From the NCBI GenBank assembly GCA_937862885.1, contig CALMEE010000007.1:1-64000 (forward strand): a stretch of DNA of 64,000 nucleotides, read 5' to 3'. The notes below the pieces were generated by a model. That model saw nothing but the letters and a program-made list of their open reading frames with translations, was not told the DNA's origin and did no database searches. A program made the translations under genes and the position numbers. How positions within the stretch are numbered: the stretch's first letter is position 1; each line of letters begins with the position of its first letter. Shown here one piece after another: positions 8,222 through 17,976 of the stretch. The stretch is from an uncultured Planctomycetaceae bacterium (GTDB lineage Bacteria; Planctomycetota; Planctomycetia; Pirellulales; Pirellulaceae).

Positions 8222-10634
8222 AATTTATGGATCCAAGCGTTTTCCTAAGCCGTCGAAGATTGCTGAAGCCGAATCGGGCGACGACTGACCGACAGGCTTG
8301 AATGGTGGATTGGTCTGCCGCTCTGCCTAACAACATCGAGCGAGGATGATAGAGTTCACAATTGAGTGCGGTCGTATATTGTTGAACGCAGTTGGTGGTC
8401 TCTTCATCTTCATCTTTTGTCAAGAGCTGACTTAGGCTCCGACTGAATCGAGCTGGCGAAACCCCCGCGGCTCGAGGGAAGCCGGCCAATTTGGCGCGGC
8501 GGTCGATCAGTTTGGCGGATTGCCGCGCCACGGTCTGTGGGTTGAATCGAGTACCGAGTTGCCACATCAACGTGTGATAACCTTGAAGCAACCATTTGTA
8601 GTTCCAGGTCAGCATACCGCAGAGCAAGATCAGCAGCCCTGCGGTCAGGGGATGCGCCGCCACCCATCTGCATGTTCGAAAGTAGGCGAGAGCGATTCGT
8701 TGCTGCATCGACAAGTGATATCTGGGTTGCGGAAATCCGGGAGTCGGCTCGATCGGAGTCCAATGCATACCGTCGAGCGAGACCTCTAACCAGACATGCA
8801 CGTTTTTCCCCAAAACGCTCGTGTGACCCGTTCGGCGATCAAAATTTTTCGGATCAACCCAAAACCCTTTGACCAACCGCGTTGGAATTCCTAAATGACG
8901 GATCATCAAGGCCGCCGCCGTAGCAAACATGTAGTCCGTTCCAGCACCCTGCTCCACCAGGAACCTTGCGGCATCGGTTTCACCCTCGGGCAACAACGCG
9001 TCGGAGTCATGTTGATAGTTGTCGCGCAAATGCGACACAATCGCTTCGACCCTCTCCCAGTCACTTTGCAAACCCTCCGCGCAATTCGAGGCCAATGATT
9101 TTATCGATTCGGAAACGGCATCAGTATTGAGATAGTCCGCTAACGCAAAGGCACGGTTATTCAGTTGCTCACGCAGACTTTGTGGGCTGACTAAAGCTTG
9201 ATAGAGGTTCGTTCTCGCCGAAACGAGATGAATCACGGTATCGGCGGGAATCTGCGATCCACCGTGGTTCAATTGAGGGATCTCGTCAGAGCCAATCCGA
9301 AAAAAGTCCTCACGGTCGATTCGATCGATATGGAACTGTTCAAGACTTGGGGGTGTCGGAATACGCAGGGATTGCAGGTTGATCACCTTGACAGCAGCAT
9401 ACTCCCAACCACCCCAGAAAGAGGAATTCAGTTGATGGCGAACTTTCATCCACGGCTTGCCGGACTGTGTTTCGACGCTAACGTTTCGATAAACTACCTG
9501 GTTGCCACCACTTTTTCGCCGGGCCACATTGCCTTTTGTTATCGCAACCTGATCCTGTTGCACCCAACAGCCATCATCGAAGTGATTGTAGGTCTCCATC
9601 CCCAACCAGACTGGTGCTTGCCCCTTGAAGTGAAACAGCGCCAGGCTCAATCGGTCTTTGGCTGTTGTAGCCCGCTGATTGCGCGGTTTGCGAGCGACAG
9701 AGAATTCACCAGATGCCTGTTGGCTAACGGCAACGCGTTCATGGGCGTGCTGCATCAGCTCCGCTTGGATACCGACCGCCCGAGTGGACCTGCGAACTTT
9801 TTGTGGATCGCCATAGACATCGGATGTGATATCGTAAAGCGAGGGTTGCTTTGACTCCAAGAATATTTGGGAATCGACTGGCCCAAATGTGATCGGATTA
9901 TTCGTTGCCGCACGGATTCCGTCACCTTGGCCAACCCCGTCCTGAGCAAAATCATCCGAATATACGTTACCGCCTGAGAACCAGGAAAATCCACGCCAAC
10001 TTAATGCGCCCGTGGAGGCAAGCGTGACTAGCAGACCTCCCAAAAATACCATCCCCGCGATGCTCACAAGAAAAACGAATGACCGTATCGAGGCCTTGCT
10101 TACTTGATCATCCGCAAACTTCTGCTCAAGTTTCCCCCAATAGCGGGTCATCGACCACCACAATAGCACGATCGCATAGGCTCCGCCGAGTAAGCTGAAA
10201 CGCCAACCCTCAATCATTGAAATCACAACAAAGGTCGATGTACCAGCAAAGATTGCGGTCAGGTTCTGATATCGTTCATGACGCGAAAGAACCGCCAACA
10301 ACAAGGTCCAATTGGCAAACACGACCATCGAGAGAACCTCCCAGGGTGTCCCCAAGTCAAGGTTTCTCTCGACTAGACCTATGCCAAACGGCAGCACCAA
10401 GCCCGCCAGTCCGAATGGCAGCAACCAAAAATCGACTCGCCTCACTTCAGTAATTCGTCGCGTGGAAAAGAATAGCCCCGCCGCCAAACCCAACGATCCC
10501 AAAGGTTGCAGGTACACAGCGAAATTCCATTGAAATTGATATGCACCGCGCCACATGAAGACCAGCATCCACGCGATCACGGCCAGTAACAGCGAAAAGC
10601 CGTTTACATTAATTTTAAATAGCTTGTTGAGCAC
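8214..10634 (-). CDS. TgpA-like membrane protein with transglutaminase-like domain
   Basis: An 806-residue protein from a GTG start that overlaps the DUF58 gene by 20 bp. The N-terminus has about seven membrane helices (DUF3488/TgpA type), then a large extracytoplasmic part with a transglutaminase-like domain near residues 540-640, then another membrane helix and a cytoplasmic tail. The core fold signature is clear (ATAAALMIRHLGIPTRLVKGF, HVWLEV, EPTPGF). The position of the catalytic Cys reads GTDYMFA, giving Asp567 instead of Cys, and the usual Asp of DPTP is Glu; the His is kept. So ordinary Cys-protease or transglutaminase chemistry is unlikely. Probably works with the DUF58 and MoxR proteins at the membrane. 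Confidence 0.88.
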   Translation of the reverse strand: MLNKLFKINVNGFSLLLAVIAWMLVFMWRGAYQFQWNFAVYLQPLGSLGLAAGLFFSTRRITEVRRVDFWLLPFGLAGLVLPFGIGLVERNLDLGTPWEVLSMVVFANWTLLLAVLSRHERYQNLTAIFAGTSTFVVISMIEGWRFSLLGGAYAIVLLWWSMTRYWGKLEQKFADDQVSKASIRSFVFLVSIAGMVFLGGLLVTLASTGALSWRGFSWFSGGNVYSDDFAQDGVGQGDGIRAATNNPITFGPVDSQIFLESKQPSLYDITSDVYGDPQKVRRSTRAVGIQAELMQHAHERVAVSQQASGEFSVARKPRNQRATTAKDRLSLALFHFKGQAPVWLGMETYNHFDDGCWVQQDQVAITKGNVARRKSGGNQVVYRNVSVETQSGKPWMKVRHQLNSSFWGGWEYAAVKVINLQSLRIPTPPSLEQFHIDRIDREDFFRIGSDEIPQLNHGGSQIPADTVIHLVSARTNLYQALVSPQSLREQLNNRAFALADYLNTDAVSESIKSLASNCAEGLQSDWERVEAIVSHLRDNYQHDSDALLPEGETDAARFLVEQGAGTDYMFATAAALMIRHLGIPTRLVKGFWVDPKNFDRRTGHTSVLGKNVHVWLEVSLDGMHWTPIEPTPGFPQPRYHLSMQQRIALAYFRTCRWVAAHPLTAGLLILLCGMLTWNYKWLLQGYHTLMWQLGTRFNPQTVARQSAKLIDRRAKLAGFPRAAGVSPARFSRSLSQLLTKDEDEETTNCVQQYTTALNCELYHPRSMLLGRAADQSTIQACRSVVARFGFSNLRRLRKTLGSINYV

Positions 10635-11880
10635 GCTGATTGGCCCTCCAGGATGTTATCAACTGAGTAAACGGGTCTTGCGTGGGATGATCCAGGTCGA
10701 TCACAAAACCCCGATCCGGCAATGCTCTGATATCCTGATCGGATTTAGTTGCAACCAAGATCACAAAGTATCGTGATTCCTTATCCGTTGATTCACACCA
10801 TGCGGTAGCGTTAGAAACCAAGTACGGGTTATGATGACGCGCAGGTCCCGGTGCGGCACATTGATCGCAGTATTCCTCTGGATTTAAACGCGACAAGTCA
10901 TCGAACCAGGCGTGAATTCCTGCACGTGAAGCTCCAATCACTTGGTTGACGTTGGCGTAACCAGCCCGCAGATCAAACTGATGTCCGTGAAAGAATTCGG
11001 CCAGCGACGCCGCAATCCGAATTTGCCAATCCCAAACCTCTTGACGTCGATCGAGATCTCGGTGCGGAGTCAGATCAATTGACACTTGTACACCTGGCCG
11101 CGCACAGGTTTGTCGCTCTAGCACGATCAAGTCTTCTTCCGACCGCGAAGTCTGAGCCCAATTTACCATACGCAGGGACTCTCCAGGCTGCCACACACGA
11201 GAGCCTAAGATGTCCCCTTGGTCACCAGGTTGGTCCCGCAGCGCACCCAAAGGCGCGATGCCCCACGCCTCAACTACCGGCAAACGTTGCAACACGGTTG
11301 TTTTGGGCCATACCAACAGTTGCCCGCGAACGGTGACGTCCTTGAACGCCGTCCAAATTCCAAAGGGAAACGCCGTTGATAAACGCGGTTGTTCCAGCGG
11401 ATACACGCCTCGGCGTGGGGGTACGAATCTCCAGACGTAAGTGTTGCTTGAAAACGGAGCAATGCGAGAAAGCGTCACAGCGACCTGATTCTCCGAATTT
11501 GGCGAACCGGCTTCGGGTAGAAAAAATCCCTTTTCAATGGCCAAGCCCCACAATGGAAAGGGGCCGCGATTCGTGATCTGCACCCTCACCAAATTTGCAC
11601 TCCATTCCGACGCTCGGCAGCAATCAAAACTGACCTCGCAAGCACACATTTTAAGCTGCACCCACGGCCAAGCAAGTTGGATCGCAATCACAACTAAACA
11701 GCAGGCCAAGACCGTCCAACCGGATGACGAAACGTACATGCCGGTCAACAATGAAGCGACAGCCGCAAGCGCGTACCAACCTATAGGTTGTTTTAACCAA
11801 TAGACGTACTTGTTTGCCCAGGGACAAAAATCGGTGGTCAAAATGTTTCGTATGCGGTCCATGGAAACTGAAGGGCTCAT
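10615..11880 (-). CDS. DUF58 domain-containing protein
   Basis: A 421-residue protein with two membrane helices at about 35-75, a beta-rich middle (RIAPFSSNTYVWRFVPPRRG) and the DUF58 signature GDILGSRVWQPGESLRMVNW followed by TSRSEEDLIVLE, which belongs to a von Willebrand A-like fold. DUF58 proteins are typical clients of MoxR ATPases. It is the first gene of the DUF58-TgpA-MoxR set, with overlaps at both junctions of the set. A small frame upstream ends in an ATGA overlap with its start codon. Confidence 0.9.
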   Translation of the reverse strand: MSPSVSMDRIRNILTTDFCPWANKYVYWLKQPIGWYALAAVASLLTGMYVSSSGWTVLACCLVVIAIQLAWPWVQLKMCACEVSFDCCRASEWSANLVRVQITNRGPFPLWGLAIEKGFFLPEAGSPNSENQVAVTLSRIAPFSSNTYVWRFVPPRRGVYPLEQPRLSTAFPFGIWTAFKDVTVRGQLLVWPKTTVLQRLPVVEAWGIAPLGALRDQPGDQGDILGSRVWQPGESLRMVNWAQTSRSEEDLIVLERQTCARPGVQVSIDLTPHRDLDRRQEVWDWQIRIAASLAEFFHGHQFDLRAGYANVNQVIGASRAGIHAWFDDLSRLNPEEYCDQCAAPGPARHHNPYLVSNATAWCESTDKESRYFVILVATKSDQDIRALPDRGFVIDLDHPTQDPFTQLITSWRANQRAQQAI

Positions 11881-12047
11881 CGCCCAGCTATATAAAAGTA
11901 TTTGATTGGTCGAGCCGACCCGCGAACCGGCTGCACTGATGGCTTAAACATCGCAACCAAACTACCTCGGAAGGCAATCATCTCTACCAATTCGACTAAA
12001 GTGAGCGCGCGGCACGGCAGGCGCTGAGCTAAAGTAAACGAGTTCAT
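11877..12047 (-). pseudogene. Possible remnant of a DUF1559-type prepilin N-terminus
   Basis: A 56-codon frame from ATG 12047 (an ATG at 12101 is also in frame). Its middle reads RALTLVELVEMIAFRGSLVA and then MFKPSVQPVRGSARP. This follows, position by position, the class III signal and start of planctomycete DUF1559 pseudopilins (GFTLVELLVVIAIIG, then LVALLLPAVQAAREAARR), but with charged residues inside the helix and no body of the protein. The frame ends in an ATGA overlap with the DUF58 start. It may be a decayed fragment, a short leader, or coincidence. Confidence 0.3.
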
Positions 12048-12300
12048 ACGATACTCGCTAGGCAAAAACCAAGATAATTTCGGAACGGCGCCGATGAACA
12101 AAAACGACTTGTGGCAGCCAGATCGAGCAGCAAGCTCTGGTTCAAAACTTATTCGCTGCCGAATATCAAATCAGCCCATTGAGGCTTCGCGAATTTGATT
12201 GCGAAATTAGGGTGCGGGCGGGAATGTTCAGATGCATCGGTGAAATCAACCGGCGAAGTGCGGCACCAAACGTCAGTCTGAGTCAAAACTTGTCCGCAAA

Positions 12301-12714
12301 TTAGCAAGCCGGTGGTCCACGGGCGGTAGAGACAATGGTGACGGCCTTGAAGATTGCAGGACAAGGCAAGTCCAAAGATGAAACGCGATCCGAACAAAGA
12401 TGAATCTCGTTCGAAACTTCGGTAGAATTGTACTTTTTGAAAAATTCGCAAACCGCACAATTTGGGTCGGTGCAGCCACCAGGAATGCTAAATGAGGGCT
12501 CGTTTGACTGGCCCGAGATTCTGGTCGCACGCTCTGCAGGGCCACAGCAATGGCAGCAATGTTCGGCGTATTCAACCCCACTTACCGAGTGAAAGTGAAA
12601 ACAGGGCGCACGGTGAAGCGAAGGCCCGAGGTTCAAAAACAAACCGAGGTACGCGATCAGCGAAAAGTTTAGTATTCGACTTCTGATCATAGAATAAGCC
12701 AGATAGGGAAGCAT
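12301..12714 (-). CDS. Small exported Cys/His-rich protein, unknown function
   Basis: Up to 137 residues; ATG 12690 (MIRSRILNF) is the likelier start because it places a hydrophobic signal-like segment (SLIAYLGLFLNLG) close to the N-terminus. The mature part has His and Cys clusters: HFHSV, EHCCHCCG and CTDPNCAVCEFF. Short planctomycete proteins with a signal peptide and a C-x2-C-x-F motif resemble this, and some occur near metal-efflux genes, but no function is established. It stands alone on the minus strand in an otherwise decayed region. Composition unlike random frames supports it as real, but only moderately. Confidence 0.5.
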   Translation of the reverse strand: MLPYLAYSMIRSRILNFSLIAYLGLFLNLGPSLHRAPCFHFHSVSGVEYAEHCCHCCGPAERATRISGQSNEPSFSIPGGCTDPNCAVCEFFKKYNSTEVSNEIHLCSDRVSSLDLPCPAIFKAVTIVSTARGPPAC

Positions 12715-13041
12715 TTACAACCAAGTTGTAGATGCAATATCTTTGTTGTCAGTATGTTCATCCCACCCAAAAAGTCAAGACGCAATTTTCCTAAAACTAA
12801 ATTAAGGTCGGTTTAAGAAAATTGAATGGAAGGGCCCCAGGATCCAGCTTTCGTGTCAGATTTCACCGCTGGAGTTCAGACTTCTAGCCTGGTCTGATAA
12901 AATGATTGTATCGGATCAAGAAACAAACAGCACGTTTTGTTGAGTATCAAGGAGGACTTTCGTGGATTCTTTTGCTCGGTTCAAGTTAGTGGACTGCGTT
13001 GTTATGTAAAATGATGCAACACGTGAGTCACGGAATAGGCC
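12715..13041. other. Gene-poor stretch, no feature recognised
   Basis: A+T-rich, with no supported gene. A good Shine-Dalgarno (AAGGAGG, 12949-12955) precedes a GTG frame of only 15 codons (12962-13009), perhaps the cut-off start of a lost gene. Confidence 0.5.
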
Positions 13042-13075
13042 CGCGGCCAACTAGCCTGGCTGGAGCCAAAGTTTG
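13042..13075 (+). repeat. REP-like palindrome, copy 1
   Basis: An imperfect inverted repeat around GGCC..GCCTGGCTGG followed by AAAGTTTG. It matches 13117-13151 at most positions and in the same orientation. Confidence 0.5.
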
Positions 13076-13116
13076 ATAAGCCAGTTAAAGCAGCACCCCA
13101 TTTTCATCGCCTCCGT

Positions 13117-13151
13117 CCCCGGCCCGCTTGCCTGGCCGGGACGAAAGTTTG
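13117..13151 (+). repeat. REP-like palindrome, copy 2
   Basis: The arms GTCCCCGGCC (13115-13124) and GGCCGGGAC (13134-13142) can form a hairpin with a short loop, followed by GAAAGTTTG. It resembles copy 1, about 75 bp away. REP-type palindromes are often spread by RAYT transposases, and a RAYT element lies at 4.1 kb; no direct link can be shown here. Confidence 0.55.
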
Positions 13152-13268
13152 GGATGCTCATGTTGATGTTACTGACCAACGGTTTAGCTTCGAGAATTTT
13201 CCGTCCAGTCGGATAAACCGGCTGGGGCGGCTTGTTTAAGTACTCACGATTCGATGCCAGATAGCGCA

Positions 13269-13778
13269 TCAACTGACCGAGAAGAAGGGCGGCAATATCT
13301 CAGAGGTTTTGTCATCCCAGGCGTTGGCTGGGTTGATCGATTGTATTTTGAGTTTGTCCCGCGCGAATGCATGATGATTCGATTCACGGTCATAACCCGC
13401 GTCTGCCACGATGTCGCGGATTCTTACCTGCCGCGCTGCGCGTTCCAGCGGCGTTTTGAAATCAGCAACATCCGGGCAGGGACCACGCGACGCCTGCGCC
13501 TCGAGAATCAAATGATTGCTGACATCGCACACAATTCCAACTTTGGGAAACAGCGTATCGGTCGTTGTTTGCCAGAGATTCTGCTCACGTGAGCGTCGCT
13601 TTACGTAGTACGAACTGCAATGCCGCGATTGCGAACCCGTCGAGTCAATCGCCCGGATTTTTCGCAATCGAACAATGTCTGATGCTTTTGAGGAGGGTTT
13701 TACGCTGGTGAGAATAGGGCTGAAGTTTGGCCGCATATTATACGGAAAGTGGGGATCAGCGTTTGTGTCTGCTTTCAA
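13269..13778 (-). pseudogene. DDE transposase fragment (IS4/IS5-like, DDE_Tnp_1)
   Basis: A 169-codon frame matching the centre of a DDE transposase: first catalytic Asp in RAIDSTGSQSRH, then LFPKVGIVCDVSNHLILEA, SRGPCPDVADF, and the second Asp in VADAGYDRESNH. The N-terminal domain is largely missing, and the C-terminal part with the last acidic residue is absent. The frame ends shortly after INPA; a shifted frame just beyond reads TKPLRYCR, which may be the frameshifted continuation of the family's KPLxGxYRR motif. No terminal repeats were found. A decayed insertion sequence, between the REP-like repeats and the kinase promoter. Confidence 0.75.
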
Positions 13779-13947
13779 GATTCAATGCCAGTCGAATTCG
13801 TTTCTACTAAGCGGAGTTGCTGTGGGAGATCAAGCCGTCCAGCAATGGAGCTAGACTTGAGAAACTGTAACTTTGGCGGTCGAAACAACGAGGACTCAAT
13901 TCGCCAAGCCACGAAAACATGGCTATGATGATAGTCAGGAAAGAACA

Positions 13948-16900
13948 ATGAATGAAGAAACATTATTCGAATTAGTGGTGAACCTACCAACGGCAGAACG
14001 TGAGGCCGCCTTGGCGCGCGAGTGCGGCGAGAACCTTGCACTGCGCGACCGCGTTTTGACTCTGTTGCAGGCACACGATGCAGCAGAACAATCAAGCAAT
14101 GGACTTTCCAAGGATTTTGAACTTTGCGAAACCAACGAGCACGACTCCGTTGGTTCTCGCCGCGATACAAGCGGTTCAGCTCGACAGACGTTCGTGCCTG
14201 AGGTTGCCGGATCAATTATCCTTGAGCGGTACAAATTGCTGCAACAGATCGGCGAGGGTGGCATGGGCACGGTGTGGATGGCAGATCAACTGCGGCCCGT
14301 GCGTCGTCGTGTGGCCATCAAATTGATTCGAGCAGAACGCGGCACTTCCAAGCAGGTGCTGGCTCGTTTCGAGGCCGAGCGTCAGGCGATTGCGCTCATG
14401 GATCATCCCAACATCGCAAAGCTGCTCGATGCGGGCACTGCGGAAAATGGTTCGCCGTTTTTTGTCATGGAGTTGGTCAAGGGCATTCCGATAACCGAGT
14501 ATTGCGACCAGGCGCGATTGACGGTTGCCGAGCGCTTGAAGTTGTTCAGCCAAGTCTGTTATGCCGTTCAGCACGCTCATCAAAAAGGGATTATCCATCG
14601 CGACTTGAAGCCCTCGAATATCCTCGTCGAGAATCACGACGGAGTGCCGGTACCCAAAGTGATCGACTTCGGGTTGGCCAAAGCTTCCAGTGGTATGAAG
14701 CTGTCTGAACAAACGTTGTTTACAGGATTTGGTGCCGTTTTGGGGACGCCAATGTATATGGCTCCCGAACAGATTGGCGGCAGCGCAATCGACATCGACA
14801 CCCGGGCCGATATTTTTGCATTGGGTGTCATCTTATTCGAGTTGTTGACAGGCAGTACACCGTTGACGCGAGAATCGCTCAAAGAGGCGGCCCTTGACCA
14901 GATTGTCAAACTGATCCGGGAGTCCGGCCGGCCGACACCGACCAGCCGCCTGAGTCCCCCGGACACTACAGTTAACGTCGCCGCAAACCGACATACCGAG
15001 CCGCAAAAGCTCAGTCGATACGTAAGAGGCGATTTGGACTGGATCGTAATGAAGGCGTTGTCGAAAGAGCGCGATCGACGTTACGAGTCGTCTGGTTTGT
15101 TTGCGCAAGATATCGAACGATTTCTCAATCAAGAAGCGGTCATCGCGGGCCCTCCAACAACTGCCTATCGACTGCAAAAATTTTTGATTCGCAATCGAGG
15201 CAGAGTGGCTGTGGCATCGATGTTGTTGGTGGCGTTGATCGCCGGATTAGCGGGCACGACCTGGGGCTGGATGGAGGCCCGGCGGCAAACAGCCATTGCG
15301 GTACAGGAAGCTGCGGCTAAAGAAAAAGCACTTCAGGCAGAGGCCAACCAGCGCGAGCGAGCCGAACAGCGCGAACGCGAGGCCATCGAGGCCAAGCGAC
15401 AAGCCGAACAAGCGGCCGAGCAAGAGCGGACGGCCCGCGAAGAGGCCGAACGCGAACGGGCCGCAAAACAACAAGAGATGGAATACGCGCAGGCCATTGC
15501 CGACTTTGTCCGCGATGATTTTTTAGCGTTGACCAGCGTCGAAGGGCAACTCCGCTTTGCCGATCCCAGTGACGGCTACGAGCTGAGCAAAAATACGACG
15601 TTGGTGCAGTTGCTGGATCGAGCTGCTAACAAACTCAATCGCCGTACGGATTTGGCTCCCGCCACCGAGGCCAGCCTACGCTGGATGATCGGCGAGAACT
15701 ACCGCGGTCTGGGCGACTACCCGCAGGCGGTCGATTTTCTCACACAAGCCCATCAACTGTACCGCGATTTATATGGAACCAAGCATGAAAACTCATTGTC
15801 GGTTGGCTTAAATCTGGCGGATGCCACGCTCGCCGCGGGATTCGCGAACGAAGCGATTGCGTTGTTTCGCGAGGTTGCCGAACATCGCGCTGAAATTAAC
15901 GGCGAGGACGACTTGGTGACTGTCAACAGCTTGATGGGCTTGGCCAATGGGCTCGATGAAATCGGAGAATTTGGCGAGGCGATGGAACTGTTCAAACATG
16001 TCGTTGATAAATTTACGGACCAACTCGGGCCAGACCACCCTGACTCGTTGAAAGCGAGACTCAATTTGGCAGGCTGCTATCTGGCGTTAGGTCACTACCA
16101 AGAAGCGTTAGAATTGCAGCAAGATGCGGTCGATAGTTTCACGAATTCACTCGGTGCCGACCATCCGAACACCATCAAAAGTATGGCCTGCTTGGCGAAT
16201 ACTTATTTTGTTTTGGGCCGACCAGACCAAGCCGTATCGCTGTACGAAGATGCGCTGCGGCTGGCCGAGGCGAAACTCGGCGAGGATCATCCGCTCTATA
16301 TTTCCGCGATGCACGATGTCGCCTTGTGTTACCACGCTTTGGGGGATTTGAATCGCGCCTTGCCACTGTATGAACGGTCGCTAGAGTTGCGGAAAAAACG
16401 ACTGGGGGCCGATCATCCGCAAACGCTCAAGAGCATGGACAGCCTAGCGATCGGCTACTACGGCAGTGGGAAGTTGAAGCAAGCACAAGCCCTATGGGAA
16501 CAGGTGCTGGCATCAGCCCAAACCAAACTTGGCGCCGATCATCCGGAGATCATTTCACTATGTGGGAAATTAGCAGTTAGTCTTTTAGAGGCTGGCATGC
16601 AACAGCGGGCCATTTCGATTTTAGAAGAGACGCTGCCACGCAGCCGTCAAAAACTGGGGCGGGATCATCCCGACACATTGACGCTGGAAAACAAATTGGC
16701 CAGCGCCTATCAAGCCGACGGTCAACTCCCACGGGCGATCGAGTTGTTCGAGCGTGTGGTAGACCAGCGACGCGCGAAATTGGGGGACGACCATCCAGAA
16801 ACGCTGAACAGTTTGTCAAGTTTGGCCTCGTGTTATTCCGACATTGGCGACTTTGACGCGGGCTTGCGTTTGCATGACGAAGTGTTGGTGGGCCGGCGTG

Positions 16901-17976
16901 CCAAGCTAGGTATTGACCATCCACACACATTGACCAGTCTCAACAATGTGGCGATGGCCAATCGAGTTGCAGGCAACATAGAGCAAGCTATCTCGATTTA
17001 CGACGAAGCGTTGACGCGGTTGCGCAACAAGTACGGCGATGTCCATCCGCACACGGTTGTTTGTGCAGCCGGGTTGGCTGATGCGTACACAAACATCGAC
17101 GACATGCAGAACGCGATTCCACTGTGGGAGACTGCCTTCAAGGGTATGAAACAGGTGTTTGGCGACGAGCATCCGATGACTTTGCGATGTATGAGCATGT
17201 TGGGTACTTGTTATTCGCGCACCAGCCAATGGGACCAGGCAATCAATGTGAACGAGCGTCTACGGAAAATAGCTGAAGCGCAATTGGGGGCCGCTCATCC
17301 CAACACACTGGTAACCAAGGCCGGATTGGGGCTGAATTATCTGGAGGTAGGCCGGGCCGCCGAGGCCATCGAGTTGCTCGAAGACGTGATCGACAATTTC
17401 CCGGATGTTTCGCAACTTGCTGACATTATGCAGCGACTGCAGGCGGCCTATTTGTCAGAGGGGAGAAAATCCGAGTACGAACAACTAGCAGACAAACGTC
17501 TCGGTTTGGTCCGTCGCCAACTTTCAGCGAAGTCGCCTGAGTTGGCCGAATTTTTGGCTGAGCTCGGAGCCGGGTATGTAAGGCTTGCGGATTATTTCAA
17601 GGCCGAAGAATTGCTGCGTGAAAGCGTATCGATTAATCAACAATTGGCCGCAGAACACTGGCAAGCGCATTATGGTACCGTGCTGCTCGGAGAGGCGATG
17701 TTGCAACAGGCGAAAACGGCTTTGCTCCATGTGGAAAACGAATATAATCCGATACAGGGTGAACCAGCGGCACAGGCCGCCGATTTTCTCGCAGCAGGCT
17801 TTGCGGGTTTACTTCGCCATCGATCGGAAATTCCGTCGTGGCAAGTCGACCAGATTATGGAATCCATCGACCGTTGGATCGCGAAATTTGACGAGCTGGG
17901 CCGAACGGAACAAGCGGAACATTGGCGCGTCGCGAAACGTGAATTTCAAGAGTTAATGTCTCCAAGGCAGGAATGA
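13948..17976 (+). CDS. Ser/Thr protein kinase with transmembrane helix, coiled coil and TPR array
   Basis: A 1342-residue protein from ATG 13948 with AGGAAAG upstream; the frame is open further upstream but without a ribosome site. The kinase domain holds the glycine loop IGEGGMGTVW (102-111), Lys125, HRDLKP (217-222) and DFG (240-242). After the kinase come a membrane helix (about 410-435) and an Arg/Glu/Ala-rich coiled coil of about 75 residues. Then follow more than a dozen kinesin-light-chain-type TPRs with the repeated LGxDHPxTLxS signature. It belongs to the planctomycete kinase type that partners with an ECF sigma factor, and the sigma gene overlaps its stop by 4 bp. Probable role: receiving a signal through the TPR region and controlling the sigma factor. 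Confidence 0.92.
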   Translation: MNEETLFELVVNLPTAEREAALARECGENLALRDRVLTLLQAHDAAEQSSNGLSKDFELCETNEHDSVGSRRDTSGSARQTFVPEVAGSIILERYKLLQQIGEGGMGTVWMADQLRPVRRRVAIKLIRAERGTSKQVLARFEAERQAIALMDHPNIAKLLDAGTAENGSPFFVMELVKGIPITEYCDQARLTVAERLKLFSQVCYAVQHAHQKGIIHRDLKPSNILVENHDGVPVPKVIDFGLAKASSGMKLSEQTLFTGFGAVLGTPMYMAPEQIGGSAIDIDTRADIFALGVILFELLTGSTPLTRESLKEAALDQIVKLIRESGRPTPTSRLSPPDTTVNVAANRHTEPQKLSRYVRGDLDWIVMKALSKERDRRYESSGLFAQDIERFLNQEAVIAGPPTTAYRLQKFLIRNRGRVAVASMLLVALIAGLAGTTWGWMEARRQTAIAVQEAAAKEKALQAEANQRERAEQREREAIEAKRQAEQAAEQERTAREEAERERAAKQQEMEYAQAIADFVRDDFLALTSVEGQLRFADPSDGYELSKNTTLVQLLDRAANKLNRRTDLAPATEASLRWMIGENYRGLGDYPQAVDFLTQAHQLYRDLYGTKHENSLSVGLNLADATLAAGFANEAIALFREVAEHRAEINGEDDLVTVNSLMGLANGLDEIGEFGEAMELFKHVVDKFTDQLGPDHPDSLKARLNLAGCYLALGHYQEALELQQDAVDSFTNSLGADHPNTIKSMACLANTYFVLGRPDQAVSLYEDALRLAEAKLGEDHPLYISAMHDVALCYHALGDLNRALPLYERSLELRKKRLGADHPQTLKSMDSLAIGYYGSGKLKQAQALWEQVLASAQTKLGADHPEIISLCGKLAVSLLEAGMQQRAISILEETLPRSRQKLGRDHPDTLTLENKLASAYQADGQLPRAIELFERVVDQRRAKLGDDHPETLNSLSSLASCYSDIGDFDAGLRLHDEVLVGRRAKLGIDHPHTLTSLNNVAMANRVAGNIEQAISIYDEALTRLRNKYGDVHPHTVVCAAGLADAYTNIDDMQNAIPLWETAFKGMKQVFGDEHPMTLRCMSMLGTCYSRTSQWDQAINVNERLRKIAEAQLGAAHPNTLVTKAGLGLNYLEVGRAAEAIELLEDVIDNFPDVSQLADIMQRLQAAYLSEGRKSEYEQLADKRLGLVRRQLSAKSPELAEFLAELGAGYVRLADYFKAEELLRESVSINQQLAAEHWQAHYGTVLLGEAMLQQAKTALLHVENEYNPIQGEPAAQAADFLAAGFAGLLRHRSEIPSWQVDQIMESIDRWIAKFDELGRTEQAEHWRVAKREFQELMSPRQE

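Noticed and set aside
12962..13009. Short GTG frame with a strong AAGGAGG ribosome site
   Set aside because: Only 15 codons; it may be the truncated start of a lost gene but cannot be supported as a product.
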